This document shows, in pieces, positions 34,471 to 45,766 of a DNA stretch of 64,000 bases. This DNA comes from Hibiscus mutabilis (Eukaryota; Streptophyta; Magnoliopsida; Malvales; Malvaceae). Numbering within the stretch: position 1 is the stretch's first letter; the number at the start of each line of letters is the position of its first letter. Location of the stretch: assembly GCA_019671005.1 (NCBI GenBank), contig CM033724.1, positions 24,405,786-24,469,785 on the forward strand, read 5' to 3'. A program made the position numbers and the translations under genes. The notes beneath the pieces are model-generated. The model saw nothing but the letters and a program-made list of their open reading frames with translations, did not search any database and was not told the origin of the DNA.

Positions 34471-34975
34471 AGAGTAGACAAAAGGTTAGAAGCGTTTCTC
34501 CTTTGGACTTTCAATGGGTTCCATTTCTAAAGCAAGGCTCCTATGGTACATTACATGAGGTTCAGTTCTAGGGAAGGGTACCCGAATTGTCCTCCATGTC
34601 CCTTACTCAGGTAGTAAGGCCCCTGATCCTTACCCATTGTAGGCTTCAAATGGACCAACTTTATTTCAGGGGGATACATCCCTTATGCCTAGACAGAGGT
34701 AACCCACACGAAAACATAAGAAATATATCCCGAAAGCGATTCACTAACCTATACGGTGGTAACCCATACGAAGGCAGTATCACACTTCCACTTAAAAAGG
34801 ATAGAGCTTGGGTAGAAAGCTCATGGAATGCAATGCAAGTGCACTGTGTGTGAGGAGAAACTCTCAAACCTTTTGACACCCTATGTGTATGTTCACTTAT
34901 ACTAAGCAGTAAAAGTAAAGTCGTTATATTTACAGAAAATAAAATGCATCTCCTATTAACAAAAGGCAAAATCAT
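34471..34975 (-). mobile_element. Non-coding 5' part of T1
   Basis: No coding signal. A GGTAACCCACACGAA block at about 34700 recurs as GGTAACCCATACGAA at about 34760. It probably belongs to the leader between PBS and gag; the PBS and 5' LTR themselves are absent. Confidence 0.4.
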
Positions 34976-36178
34976 ATTTTAAATTAAAATCGAATTTGTC
35001 AACTTCCAATGACCAAGACCATAATATTTTGTGGTAGTGACCAAAATGTAAAGATTGACAATCTATTTTTCTAGTGACTAAAATGTAAAGGGTCATCACT
35101 TTGAATCTTTAAGGAGCTATTTACCCAAAGTCTAATATCGGACTTTCTCCCTTAAATTGGCTATTTTAAATGATTTTAAAATGCTATAAATAGGCTTGGA
35201 GAATTAATTGGATAATTAGAAGCTTAAAAAAATTTGGCGCAACTAACTTTTCTCCAAAAGATTTTCTCTCCAATTCTCTCCAGCCAATCACTTTTTCCTT
35301 CTTCAAAATCTTCAGGTAATATCTTATTTTAATTAATCTTTTGATTCGAGTGATTTTATAATGATTTCCTATCAAAATCTAATGAATTTCTTTTTGTTTT
35401 CTTATGTAAATCCATCTAATTAAGGGGAAAGTCATCAATTAAGGCGGCGTTCGTCCTTCTCCTCTAATACATGGTTGTTTACTAAAATTCCCAAGTTATT
35501 GGTCCTTTGCATCTGTTTTCTAATTAGATTTTATTGTTATAATGGAATTAATTGGTTTAATTGAGGTTTTAATTATGGAAATTGATGAGATTTCAAATTA
35601 AATCTGATTTGCTATGTTCTTGATATTATTGGAACATGATTTTGATGTTTTATAATGTTAATAAGTGGGTCTTGACAATGGAATCCCGAAACTATATGAA
35701 TCTATAATTTTCTAGGTTGTTACTTATGAGTTTTTTAGGAGTTGTGGGTGTTTGATGAATGCTGGAGGTATAAGGATGATGTTAATGTGTTTTTGGATGT
35801 TACTTGATGTTAATTGATAGATGAGATGCATAGGTTGTGGCTGGGTAAAGTTTGTGAGTCGTTTGATGATGTTTTCGGTTAGTGTGGAAGGGTAATTGTT
35901 TGAGAAATTGATGAGGATTGTTGCATTTTGATGTTGCTAGGCTGTGATGGCATTATGATGCGTTAAAACCTATATTTTGTGATGGTTAAAATAAGGGAGG
36001 TTGATCCTCAAGCTTTTATCAACGTTTTGAAAGCTTTAGAGGTGTGGTTTTACAACGACAAGCGAGACTTTGCGTTGTTGGTGAGTGAGAACGTGTTTTA
36101 CAGTTTTTTAAAGGTTTGGAAGTTGTGTTTGGGTGTTTAGATTAAGATTGAAGCGCTGATCTAAGCTCAAAAGTAAGT
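34976..36178 (+). repeat. F1 Tekay-type LTR fragment, plus orientation
   Basis: Matches the first third of the G2 LTR (about 6780-7985) in block order: ACCAAAATG/GACTAAAATG, TTAAGGAGCTATTT, a CTCTCCAATTCTCTCC leader, ATCTTCAGGTAAT, TACATGGTTCTTTACT-type, and the AAGTAAGT end. Both ends are cut: the left by T1 sequence, the right directly by Athila A4 gag. Confidence 0.75.
35185..35193 (+). promoter_or_regulatory. Likely TATA box of the F1 LTR fragment
   Basis: TATAAATAG about 85 bp upstream of the CTCTCC leader of the LTR. A strong plant TATA consensus in a plausible place for an LTR promoter. The full-length G2 LTR lacks an equally good box at the equivalent point. Confidence 0.55.
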
Positions 36179-37750
36179 CAATTTGATGGAGCACTTACTG
36201 GAGATCTGAGGCAACATCTTAAGCAGTTCATGGAGATTTGCCAGTTATTCCAACAAAATGGAGTACCTAAAGATACCGTGAAGCTGAAGTTATTTACTTT
36301 CTCTTTGAGAGACAGAGCAAAGGCTTGGCTTAATTCCTTGCCACCTGGCTCACTTACTTCATGGGCATTCCTATGCCAGAAGTTCCTGACAAGATTCCAG
36401 CCATCAACACTCACTGCCAAGCTGCGAGGTGAGATCTTTACATTCAGGCAGGCTGAGTTATATGATGCCTGGGAAATATTTAAAGACCCGTTAAGGAGGT
36501 GTCCTATGCATGGACTACTGAATTGGACCCAGATACAAACCTTTTACAATGGATTAAGTGCACAAGCCAAGACTGTTGTTGACACTTTAGCAGCTGCCTC
36601 ATTGCTTGACAAGACATATACTGAGGATGTTGACATTTTAGAGAGGATTACAATCAATGATTTTAAATATCCTGTTGCGAGACTTGGGACCGGAACCAAA
36701 ACCACCAGGAAATTTTAGGTTGATGAACTAACGTCCATTCATGCCGAGATTTTCAACCTTCCTAGCATGGTAAGAATGTTGCAAAAGAATAGTGAGTCCC
36801 AAGAAGTCAAAACATTAGACCCATTCTGTACAATTTGTGGAGTGAATCATCCTATGGATGAATGCCCTGCCAACCCTAAATCAGTAATTTTTGTTGGCAA
36901 TGTTAATCGTTATTATAATCCTATCTCTAATACTTATAATGCAGGTTGGAGACAACACCCTAACTTAACATGGGGAAATCAAGGCCGTAACCAGTACAAC
37001 GCCCAGAGCCAGAATAACCAGAGGCCGAATAATAATGCCATGCCAGCATTCTATCAGAATGCCATGCCACAGAAAGCCCAAAACATATTTTAGCTAGGGC
37101 AAAGTTTCAACCAAGGAGGCACTCTCAAAGAGTACATGGAAAGGAATGATGCCACAGTCTAGAGTTTGGCAGTATCAAGAAACTTGGAAGTCCAGCTTGG
37201 GCAGATTGCTAGTGCACTCAGAAATTGACCCCAAGGAACATTGCCAAGTGACACAGAAGATGTTCGGAACAAAGATAATGAGCAGCGCAAAGCTATAACT
37301 CTTCGGAGTGGTAAGTAGTGCGAGATGGAGAAGGTTGCTAAGCAGCCAATTAATTGCCAAGTTGAGAAGCCTGTGCCAGTAGATAATCTCAGGAAAGTAA
37401 AGAAAGTGGAAACAAAAGCAGATGATGACAGAACCAATGTTAGACAGCATACCGATGCCAGCACCGATGCCAGACAGCATACTAATGCCAGCACCTAGGC
37501 CAAATAGACTGATGCCAGCACTGTGTTGGCAAAGCCGACAGAGCAAGCACGTATTTGTCTGCCACCACCATTTCCAGCAAGACTTCAAAAACATAAGAAA
37601 GATCAGCAATTCAAGCGCTTCTTGGAGGTTCTTAAGCAATTGCAAATCAACATTCCATTGGTAGAAGCCCTTGAGAAAATGCCCAACTATGTCAAATTAA
37701 TGAAGGACATCTGCCCAAAAAGAGGAAGTTTGGAGACTTTGAGACTATAG
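36179..37750 (+). pseudogene. gag remnant of Athila A4
   Basis: One frame from 36179 to 37750 with four or five stops. It begins inside the capsid domain at QFDGALTGDLRQHLKQFMEI, so about the first 100 codons are missing. Then LRDRAKAWLNSLPPGSL, LTRFQPSTLTAKLR, LYDAWEIFKDPLRRCPMHGL, a short zinc knuckle CTICGVNHPMDEC (CX2CX3HX4C, the Athila spacing), an Asn/Gln-rich tail, the conserved KAITLRSGK motif at about 37290 and LPPPFPARLQKHKK...INIPLVEALEKMPNYVK before the protease. No start codon is assigned because the 5' end is lost. Confidence 0.88.
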
Positions 37751-38270
37751 CTCTGACCGAAGGATGTAGTGCCATGATCCTAAATCGATTGCCACCAAAG
37801 CTGAAAGATCCAGGAAGTTTCACTATTCCATGTGCCATTGGAAACAAATTCATGGGCAAGGCACTGTGTGACTTAGGCGCCAGCATCGACTTGATGCCAA
37901 TGTCGGTTTTTTAGAAGCTTGGCATAGAAGCAAGACCTACCACGGTAACACTTCAGCTGGTAGACCGATCCTATGCACACCCCAAATGTAAGATTGAGGA
38001 TGTGTTGGTAAAGATAGACAAATTTATTTTCCAGCTGATTTTATCATTTTGGATTATGAGGCTAATATTAATGTCCCGATTATTTTGGGTAGACCTTTTC
38101 TTGCCACTGGTAGGGCTTTGATTGATGTTCATAAAGGGGAACTAACAATGTGCATGAATGACCAGCATGTTACATTTAATGTGTTTCAAGCTTTGAAATA
38201 TGTAGATAAACCTGATGAGTGCCAAGCAGAGGAGATGATGGAGTCCATTTATACTTTGGATACGACATAG
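37716..38270 (+). pseudogene. Protease remnant of Athila A4
   Basis: Aspartic protease that would cut the polyprotein. Visible blocks: FGDFETIALTEGC, KDPGSFTIPCAIGN, active-site region LCDLGASIDLMP (Athila carries D-L-G-A-S in place of D-T/S-G-A), a stop in the next helix, a frameshift near 38030, then ADFIILDYEANI, PIILGRPFLATGRALIDV. Retains the key Asp. Confidence 0.85.
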
Positions 38271-38439
38271 TTATGCAGGATACAAAATGTGATGCCAACA
38301 ACTTAGATGGCATAGCTAAACTGATTGAGGAACCAAAAGAACTAGTCTTGGAGGCTGAAGAGGCAAGTTATTTTGAGCCACTACAGTTGGCCGGAAGAGA
38401 GATTGAGGCATCTAGACCTTCAATTGAGGAGCCACCAGT

Positions 38440-39480
38440 GTTGGAACTGAAACCACTGCCAGATCACTTAAAGTATGCTTATTTAGGTGAACACTCAACG
38501 CTGCCAGTGATCATTGTCGTTAATCTCACTGATGATTAGGAGGAAAGATTGCTGGCAATATTACGTGATTATAAGCAAGCATTGGGTTGGACTCTGGCAG
38601 ACAACTGAGGAATTAGCCCAACCATTTGCATGCACAAGATTATCTTGGTGGAGTACCATGGCAAGACCATCGAAGGCTAAACCCAAACATGAAACAGGTA
38701 GTGAAAAAAAGATCATAAAATGGCTTCATGCCGGGATTATATATACCATTTCTGATAGCTCTTGGGTTAGCCCAGTGCAATAAGTGCCAAAGAAGGGTGG
38801 CATGATCGTGGTACAAAATAGTAAAGCTGAGTTAATCCCCTCTAGAACTATCACAGGATGGAGAGTGTGCATGGACTACAAGAGGCTTAACAATGCCACG
38901 AGGAAGGACAACTTCCCATTGCCATTCGTTGATCAGATGCTAGACAAGTTGGCAGGTAAAGCTTTCTATTATTTTTTGGATGGTTATTCAGGTTATAATC
39001 AGATTGCCATCACCCCCGATGATCAAGAGATGACCACGTTCACGTGCCCATATGGGACGCTTGCGTTTAGAATGATGCCATTCGGCCTATGTAATGCACC
39101 GATAACGTTTCAATGTTGTATGATGTCCATTTTTCCGATATGATAGAGCACAACATAGAGGTATTCATGGATGATTTCTCAGTGTTTGGCAAAACATTTG
39201 AGGAATGTCTTCAAAGTTTGGAGCAAGTCTTGAAGAGATGCATAGAGACAAACCTAGTGTTGAACTAGGAAAAATGTCACTTCATGGTGAAGGAGGGCAT
39301 TGTTCTCGGGCACAAGGGAACTAAGAAAGGGCTAGAAGTGGATCAAGCAAAAGTTGAGGTAATTAAACAGCTACCGCCTCCAACGATTGTTAAGGTATAA
39401 GGAGTTTTCTAGGACATGCTGATTTTTATCGGCGTTTTATTAAAGATTGTTCAAAAATTGCCAAACCTTTATGATTGATA
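38440..39480 (+). pseudogene. Reverse transcriptase remnant of Athila A4
   Basis: LPDHLKYAYLGEHSTLPVI at 38456 leads into RT. Then SPTICMHKI, WLHAGIIYTISDSSWVSPVQ, TGWRVCMDYKRLNNATRKDNF, FLDGYSGYNQIAI with the first catalytic Asp, CPYGTLAFRMMPFGLCNAP, a frameshift near 39130, and EVFMDDFSVFG (the YXDD box as FMDD). Catalytic Asp residues are all present, but at least three stops and two frameshifts inactivate it. Confidence 0.88.
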
Positions 39481-39990
39481 TTAGAACATAATGCCACTTT
39501 TGCATTTGACGATTCTTGTTTGAGAGCATTTCAGTAACTTAAAGAGAAGTTGATCAATGCCCCTATAGTTGTGGCACCGGACTGGAATGAGCCCTTTGAG
39601 CTCATGTACAATGCAGTGACTACGCCATTGGAGTAGTCTTGGGACAGAGGCATGGCAAGGTTTTCCATGCCATCCACTATGCCAGCCGAATCTTGAACGA
39701 AGCACAACTAAACTATTCTACGATCGAGAAAGAACTTCTTGCGGTTGGATCTTATTTAATTGGTAACAAAGTTGTGGTTTTTATAGATCATACGACATTG
39801 AAGTATCTCTTGGCAAAGAAGGATGCTAAGCCCTGACTAATCTAATGGACGCTCCTACTTCAAGAATTCAACCTTGAGATCCGAGACAAAAAGGGTAGTG
39901 AAAACCTAGTAGCTGACCATCTTTCACGTTTAGAGCATTACCTTGAAGATGGTAAGACAAATTTTATAAGAGATGAATTCCCTGACGAGT
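39481..39990 (+). pseudogene. RNase H remnant of Athila A4
   Basis: LINAPIVVAPDWNEPFELM-type start in broken frames, then FHAIHYASRILNEAQLNYST, EKELLAVGSYLIGNKVVVFIDH, LKYLLAKKDAKP, LLLQEFNLEIRDKKGSENLV and ADHLSRLE. The expected acidic residues are partly visible. Stops at 39836 and nearby. Confidence 0.82.
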
Positions 39991-41256
39991 ATTTGCTTGC
40001 AGTTAATGCCATGCCATGGTATGCCAATATTGTTAACTACTTGGTAAGTAACAATTTACCACCAGACTTGGCATATAATGCCAAGAAAAGGTTCTTGCGG
40101 GAAGTAAGGCAATACTATTGGGAAGAGCCAATATTGTTCAAACAGTCTGCCAACCAAGTGATCCGCCGGTGTGTGCCGGAGGATGAGCAGCATAACATAT
40201 TGCATTTATGCCATGCCGCACTGTATGAAGGTCACTTTACTGGGGTAAAGACTGCTGCCAAGGTAGTACAGTCAGGATTCTTTTGGCTCACACTATATAA
40301 GGATGCCCACGAGTATGCCAAGGCATGTGATCAATGCCAACGGACAGGGAACATCTCTGGCAGACTCCAACTACCGCTCCAAAACATTATGCATGTGGAT
40401 TTATTTGATGTATGGGGGATAGACTTTATGGGTCCTTTTCTACCCTCATTTTGTAATATATACATTCTTCTGGTTGTTGACTATGTATCTAAGTGGGTAG
40501 AAGCTTTTGCTCTGCTAACAAATGATGCCCTGGCCGTTGCCAAGTTCTTACATGATGAGGGCACTCATTTTAAATGTAATTTAATTTCTAAAGCCTTGTG
40601 TAGGTACAATATAAAACAGAGAATTGCCACGGCATATCATCCATAAACAAACGGGCAAGCTGAGATTTCAAATAAGGAGACTAAAAACATTCTAGAGAAG
40701 ACTGTTAATCCATCAAGGAAGGACTGGTCCTTGAGACTAGATGAGTCCTTGTGGGCTTACAGGACTGCATTTAAAACTCCTTTGGGTACTTCACTGTTTA
40801 GACTTGTTTTCAAAAAACATGCCATCTGCCAGTGAAGCTTGAGCATAAAGCCTACTGGGCCATCAGAACACTTGGCATGGATAGAGAGCTGCTGGAGAAA
40901 AGAGGTTACTAGACCTAAATGAGTTGGAGGAATTTAGAACAGAAGCCTATGAGAACGCCAGGATCTACAAGGAGAAGGCAAAACGTTGGCATGATTGTAG
41001 GATAATGCCAAGACAGTTTGAGGTAGGCCAACACGTTTTGTTATTCAACTCACGGCTTAAGTTGTTTCCAGGGAAACTCAGATCAAGATTGACAGGCCCT
41101 TATGAAGTTGTGAAGCCCTATGCTAATGGAGCTGTGGACATCAAGAACTTGAAGACGAGAGAAATCTTTAAGGTGAATGGCCAACGTTTAAAGCACTACA
41201 TGGAAGGTGATCAAAACAATGTCAAAGAGGTGATCCTCTTGGCAGAGGTAACATGA
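39991..41256 (+). pseudogene. Integrase remnant of Athila A4
   Basis: The longest clean frame of A4 (39993-40646, 217 codons). Zinc-binding domain: HLCHAALYEGHFTG...CDQCQRTGN. Core: LFDVWGIDFMGPF with the first Asp, VVDYVSKWVEA, then LHDEGTHF with the second Asp, and after a stop TNGQAEISNKE with the Glu. Between VAKFL and DEGTHF some 16 residues usual in Athila are missing, an in-frame deletion inside the core. C-terminal part: SRKDWS, LWAYRTAFKTPLG, IYKEKAKRWHD, FPGKLRSRLTGPYEVV and LKHYMEG, the last at about 41200. Confidence 0.88.
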
Positions 41257-41929
41257 AAACACCATCAGGTTTGAACTTTTATAAATATTAGGTTAGTGTA
41301 TTTTTTTTAGGTTTATAGGTTTTTAATAGTTTCTCTTTCTTTTAAATTTCAAGTTTTTATTTCTTTACTGTGTTGAATGGTTTCCTTTGAGTTGTGCAGA
41401 TTCATTATGCCATAAATTATGCCAAGAACACTATCAGGATTGTTTGCACGAGCCGATGCCCCAATAGAGGAATATCCCAGGCAAGTGCCAGAACAGCTTG
41501 GCATGTAGTGGTGAAAAAGATGGGAGGGAAGAGAGAAACCCAAGCTTGATCGGCCCATTAAAATAAGAGAGAGTATTTTTCTTTAACCTTAAACCCTAGC
41601 TGCCCAAAATTTGGATTGAAATTTAAATTCAAACCAATTACCTTATCACTCCAATGCTTACCCTATCTTATCACCTATCATCTTATCACTTCATCCTTAT
41701 CACTTCACCCCTTTTAAATTAATTCCTTTTATTTTTCATCATTACCCCTAATTACTACTCCCATTAAAACACTAAACCAACCCAAACTTTCCACTTTCTC
41801 ACCCTACCTGGTTAAATAACCAAACATCTCACTCACTTTTTACTTTTCTTTTCAAGCAAGTACCAAAAATTCCCAATCATTTTTTTCTTCATCTTTCAAC
41901 ACCATTTCAAATCCTTTAGCGATTTTCAA
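41257..41929 (+). mobile_element. A4 spacer between pol and env-like ORF
   Basis: About 670 bp with TTTT-rich stretches and a pyrimidine-rich run of short CTTATCAC units (41640-41710). Equivalent to the spacer in A1-A3. No coding signal. Confidence 0.45.
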
Positions 41930-43350
41930 TGGCTTCTTCCTCTACCCCTTTTAGGTGATTCTTCAACGAGGAGATTCAGAAAAAAGTTTAAAACCAATTT
42001 TGCCTTAGGAAGTTTTTGCTACGAGAAGCATTTCGAGTTCAAAATATATACAACCAATGGCTTCCCTCTAGAAGTCATTTCTATGATTAACTTGCACAAA
42101 TGGAATCTGTTCTGCCAGTAAAAAGGGGATATTTATCCCACCATCGTCCAAGAATTCCACGCGCATCTCGTGACCAAGGACTCTCCCATCTTGATGATTA
42201 GAGGCAAGTGTGTACGTTTTGATGAAGGGTATATTAACGATATGTTTGAGCTAGATGGTGTACGGGATGAGTATTTTGAGTACCTGACTCGATGAATGTT
42301 GCAAAGAGAAAGAGGCTACTTGCAAACTTGTGCGACTGGAACGACCTAGACAGTGTCATCCAAGGAACACCATACGGTGAAGAGGTTGGCATTGAAGCCC
42401 CAATGGAGAGGTTAGAATCACTTTGTGAAGGCAAATCTGATGCCTACATCCCATAATGAGACTGTGTCGGAAGAGAGGATAATCCTGCTACACTCCATTG
42501 TTTTGGGGCGCAAGATTAATGTTGGTAAGCTTATTATTGAGGAAACTTACAAGTGCGCAACGAAAGGTAATGGCAGTTTGTTCTTTCCTTAGTTGATTTC
42601 TAACATTTGCATGCTCCATGGTGTGCCAAAGCTTGATACAGATAAGGGAGAAACGATAAAATGAACAACAATTACTTTTGCTATATAGCGAAATCCCATT
42701 GCCGTTGAGACAAAAGACAAAGGCAAGGGGAAGGAAAAGGCACCCATGCCAAAGCCAAAGGAGTCAAAGGCTATGCCAGACACTATGCCTGAAACTGTGC
42801 CAGATAGTTCACTAGCAATGTTGTCACAAATTTACCATCGCCAGGAAATTATTCTTCAAAAGTTAGAGAAAGCAGAGGAGCTTAATGTCAAGCTGAGACG
42901 TTACACACAGGGTAGGGATGTTGTGATCAGAGAGGTTCTTAAAAATTGTCCCCTAATTTTGTGCCAGAATTTCCAGATTTCACTACCGAGCCCTCTGCCA
43001 ACGATGATGCCATGCCAGGCAGACCAGTTCATACCCTATCCTGATGCCACAATCCCTTTGTCTCTAGTTCAAGTTGAGTCTTCCAGCTTTGATTCTTTAT
43101 TTAAATCAACGGAAACCAAAGCCATGTCACCAGTGATACCTGTTGTCCACACGCCATATGATGCCACCGATGCACCTACCGCGATGGAACCTGCCAAGAA
43201 AGTAGAGGAAGTTGGCATCTCCACAGCCGCATCAAAATCGAGCATGAAAAGAAGGAAATGAATGGCCCCTGATCATGGGCCATTTGTAAAGAAAAGGACC
43301 CGAGTCACACGAGAAGAAGTCTCCGAAGGGAAGTCCTCTTCTTCCTAAAC
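41930..43350 (+). pseudogene. Athila env-like (ORF2) remnant of A4
   Basis: Starts at the ATG at about 41929 (MASSSTPF), equivalent to MASKIKF in A2. The Transposase_32-like middle is badly eroded: short blocks such as KRKRLLANLCDWNDL can be read between many stops. From 42746 a clean 171-codon stretch covers the C-terminal half: a MP/TP-rich zone, LSQIYHRQEIILQKLEKAEELN (coiled-coil-like) and a basic tail MKRRK, followed after one stop by VKKRTRVTREEVSEGKSSSS. Function unknown. Confidence 0.65.
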
Positions 43351-44162
43351 TCATTTTACATTTCATTACATTGCATTTACATGATCATACATTTTATTTG
43401 ATTTTGTTCTTTTGTATATATGTGTTGTCTCATGCATTGGGGACAATGCACATCTTGGGTTTGAGGGTGTGTATTTCTTCACATTTATGCCAGGCATTTC
43501 ATGTTTAATTTCTGTTGCTTAGAATAGATGCCGAACCACTAAAAAAAATAAAAAGAAAATTTTGCCTTCATTTAATTTTGAAAAATGTTAACACTTGTTA
43601 GACAAGTTTAATTTGATCTAGGTGTCTGTCCAATGAGGAAATTTTAATCTTTAGTTGTCATGCCATGCCAGCAGAGTAGTATGCCAGGTTTGCTTGGTAA
43701 TTGATCTCTAGTTTAGGGAATTGAACTTACACTTAACACGTAGTATGTATCTAGTCCCTTAGCAAACTTAGACTTTTTGAAACTATGCTCAGATTTAAAA
43801 AAAATTATGCCAGGGTAAAAATAAATAAATAAGGCAGCAATGTTCTGTCAGGGCAAGAAAAAAAGAGAACTCTCCTCTACCTTAGGGATAATAAGCTACT
43901 TGGGGCTTCGTGGTTTGCTCCCGTTTAGTTCTCAAGTCCAAAACCTTAGGGTGTGAGTTGAAGAGAAAGCCTAGTGATGTCTAGATTAAGGTGTGGATTC
44001 GTGGTATGCTCCCTCTTATCTCTCAAGCTAAAGAGTGTCACGAAGCAAGCTTAAATGAATTCCAGCAGAAACCCTAGGCAAAGAAAAAAAATCTAAGTTT
44101 AGGTAGTAAAATTTGTCTAAGGGAGTGAAAGGATACTTGATGCATATTGCCTTCACATCATG
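43351..44162 (+). mobile_element. A4 3' UTR, proximal part
   Basis: Non-coding. Contains a GCATTGGGGACAATGCA stem near 43434, several ATGCCAG units, and two related blocks with TAGGTGTGGATTCGTGGT/GGCTTCGTGGTTTGCTCCC (about 43900 and 44000). Cut at 44162 by the A3 insertion; continues at 55079. Confidence 0.6.
44158..44162. other. Target-site duplication TCATG, left copy (A3)
   Basis: TCATG directly precedes the A3 LTR start (TGTTAAATG at 44163); the identical TCATG follows the last LTR end (GTGCAACA at 55078) at 55079-55083. Confidence 0.93.
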
Positions 44163-45653
44163 TGTTAAATGTCTAAAATACTATTTTGTTCACCCTTTTT
44201 ATTCATATTATTGCTAGACTTAGGCTCATATTAGTTGCATTATTAGCCATTCATGCATGTTTGCATTGTTTCCTTGGTGGACAAGCTTGATTTCATATTT
44301 TGCTTAATTTTGTGGAAAAGGGTGCTGTCGATAGTTGTTTTTGTGTGTGTGCAGAATCAGTTGCCTAAACTAGGCTGGAACCAGTTGCCAGGGCAGTGCA
44401 TGAAGGAGATGCTGAACGCAGTTGCCAGGACGATGCATTAAGGAGATGTCGAGCTAGTTGCCAGGGCAATTGTCGATAAGGGATAAGATGATATGGCAGT
44501 CGAAATTGATGACTAGATAAGCCCAAGATGGGGTGGAGCAAAGTTAAATCCCAAAGGAATTTGATTTCCATGAAGAGGTCAAAGAGAAATTAAATCCCAA
44601 GAAGATAGGAGAAGATCTAGAAGGAATTTAAATATAATAAAGAATTATTTTCTTTTAAAGTATTTAATTCCAACTTAACTTCTTCCTCAAGAGAGACTTT
44701 GACCTAGCCATCTCCTATTTAAAGGAGACCAAGCCGTCAACTCCAAAGGAGAGAAAAGGGGGAGAGTTCGATTGAAGAGAGAGCAAAAGGGTAGAGATTT
44801 CGACAAGGGCTTTCAACCATTCTTCATCTTTTTTCTTTCTTGTTCGATTAGGTTTATGTTAGGGATTCTTTGTTTTGTGTTTCTTTGGAACCTAGCCATG
44901 AACTAAATCTATTTGGCTAAGGTTATTGTGTTTTGTGGTTGTAAGAAACTATTGGATTTTGTTTAGGTAATAAGAGTTTGCACTTTCAATTCAAGGTTTA
45001 CTCATTCTTGGTTTTTATTCTTGTTTGCGAGTGAATTGGGAGAGGGTCTTGTAACTTCATCTATTTATCTAATATTTTTAGAGTTAGATTCAAGAAACGA
45101 ATGAGTATGGTCATTATTCAATCTATTGATGGTGAAGATTAATCCGGCTTAGGAATAAGTTAAGGATTTCAACGGCTAAGAGGAGCGCAAGATTGGTTGT
45201 TGTTCACCCTTGATTCACACAGGGATGTATTATCAAGGCATGCACAATTAGCTAGAGTTTCGACTTAGGGATAAGAAGAAACCATTGAAGATCGCTCCGG
45301 CGAACCTTGAAGTTGCTGCCCAGCCGCCCAAACAGTTGCCCTGCCAACCGCCGATTAGTTGCCAAGGAAACCCCGCTGCGCAAGTTGCCACAGCAACTAA
45401 GTTTCCCTTGCACTCTTTTACCAAGACGATCCAATTGGCTATCATTTTTCAACTCACGATAACCTGGCCTATTCTCTCTCATTTGATTACATCTTCTTTT
45501 ACTTTATTGATTTCTAGTTTAGTTGTTAGTTAAACTCCCACAATCTTCTACTTGTGTTCGTTTACTTTTTCAGTGCAAGAGATTAGATTCTTGAACTGGC
45601 ACCAATCCCTGTGGAGAGGATATCTTTTATACTGTAACTTGCAACGTGTACAC
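44163..45653 (+). repeat. A3 5' LTR, lacking its last ~38 bp
   Basis: Starts TGTTAAATGTC and aligns with 53549-55078 nearly base for base. It stops at GTGTACAC (45653); the final CAATTGCGGAGC...CAACA segment and the adjoining PBS are deleted. The sequence resumes in the leader at GAGGATTCAAAGG. Confidence 0.9.
44716..44723 (+). promoter_or_regulatory. TATA-like box of the A3 5' LTR
   Basis: CCTATTTAAAGGAG, at the place where A1, A2 and the buried LTR have TATAAA. The 3' LTR copy reads CCTATTAAAAGGAG (54105-54112). A weak box, by position only. Confidence 0.5.
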
Positions 45654-45766
45654 TGAGGATTCAAAGGGTTAGGAATAGCGACTTTGTTTTTATTTTCTTG
45701 CAACAAGTTTTTATTTTTCTTTTTTAAGATTCAAAGGGTTAACAAACTTTGGTTTTGCATTGGTAT

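Larger units (their letters stand above)
24759..34975 (-). mobile_element. Tat/Ogre-like element T1, minus strand, truncated at its 5' end
   Basis: A 2.5-kb LTR at the left end, a polypurine tract just inside it, several tandem arrays next to that, and gag and coiled-coil ORF fragments on the minus strand give the orientation. Tandem repeats in the 3' UTR are a known hallmark of the Tat lineage. No protease, RT, RNase H or integrase is recognisable. No 5' LTR or PBS is present; the right end is joined to an F1 LTR fragment. It interrupts the F2 LTR at 24758 (flanking CATGT at 24754-24758). Confidence 0.65.

Noticed and set aside
41640..41710. Short CTTATCAC repeats as a regulatory array
   Set aside because: Only a few imperfect units in a pyrimidine-rich spacer; nothing distinguishes it from low-complexity sequence.
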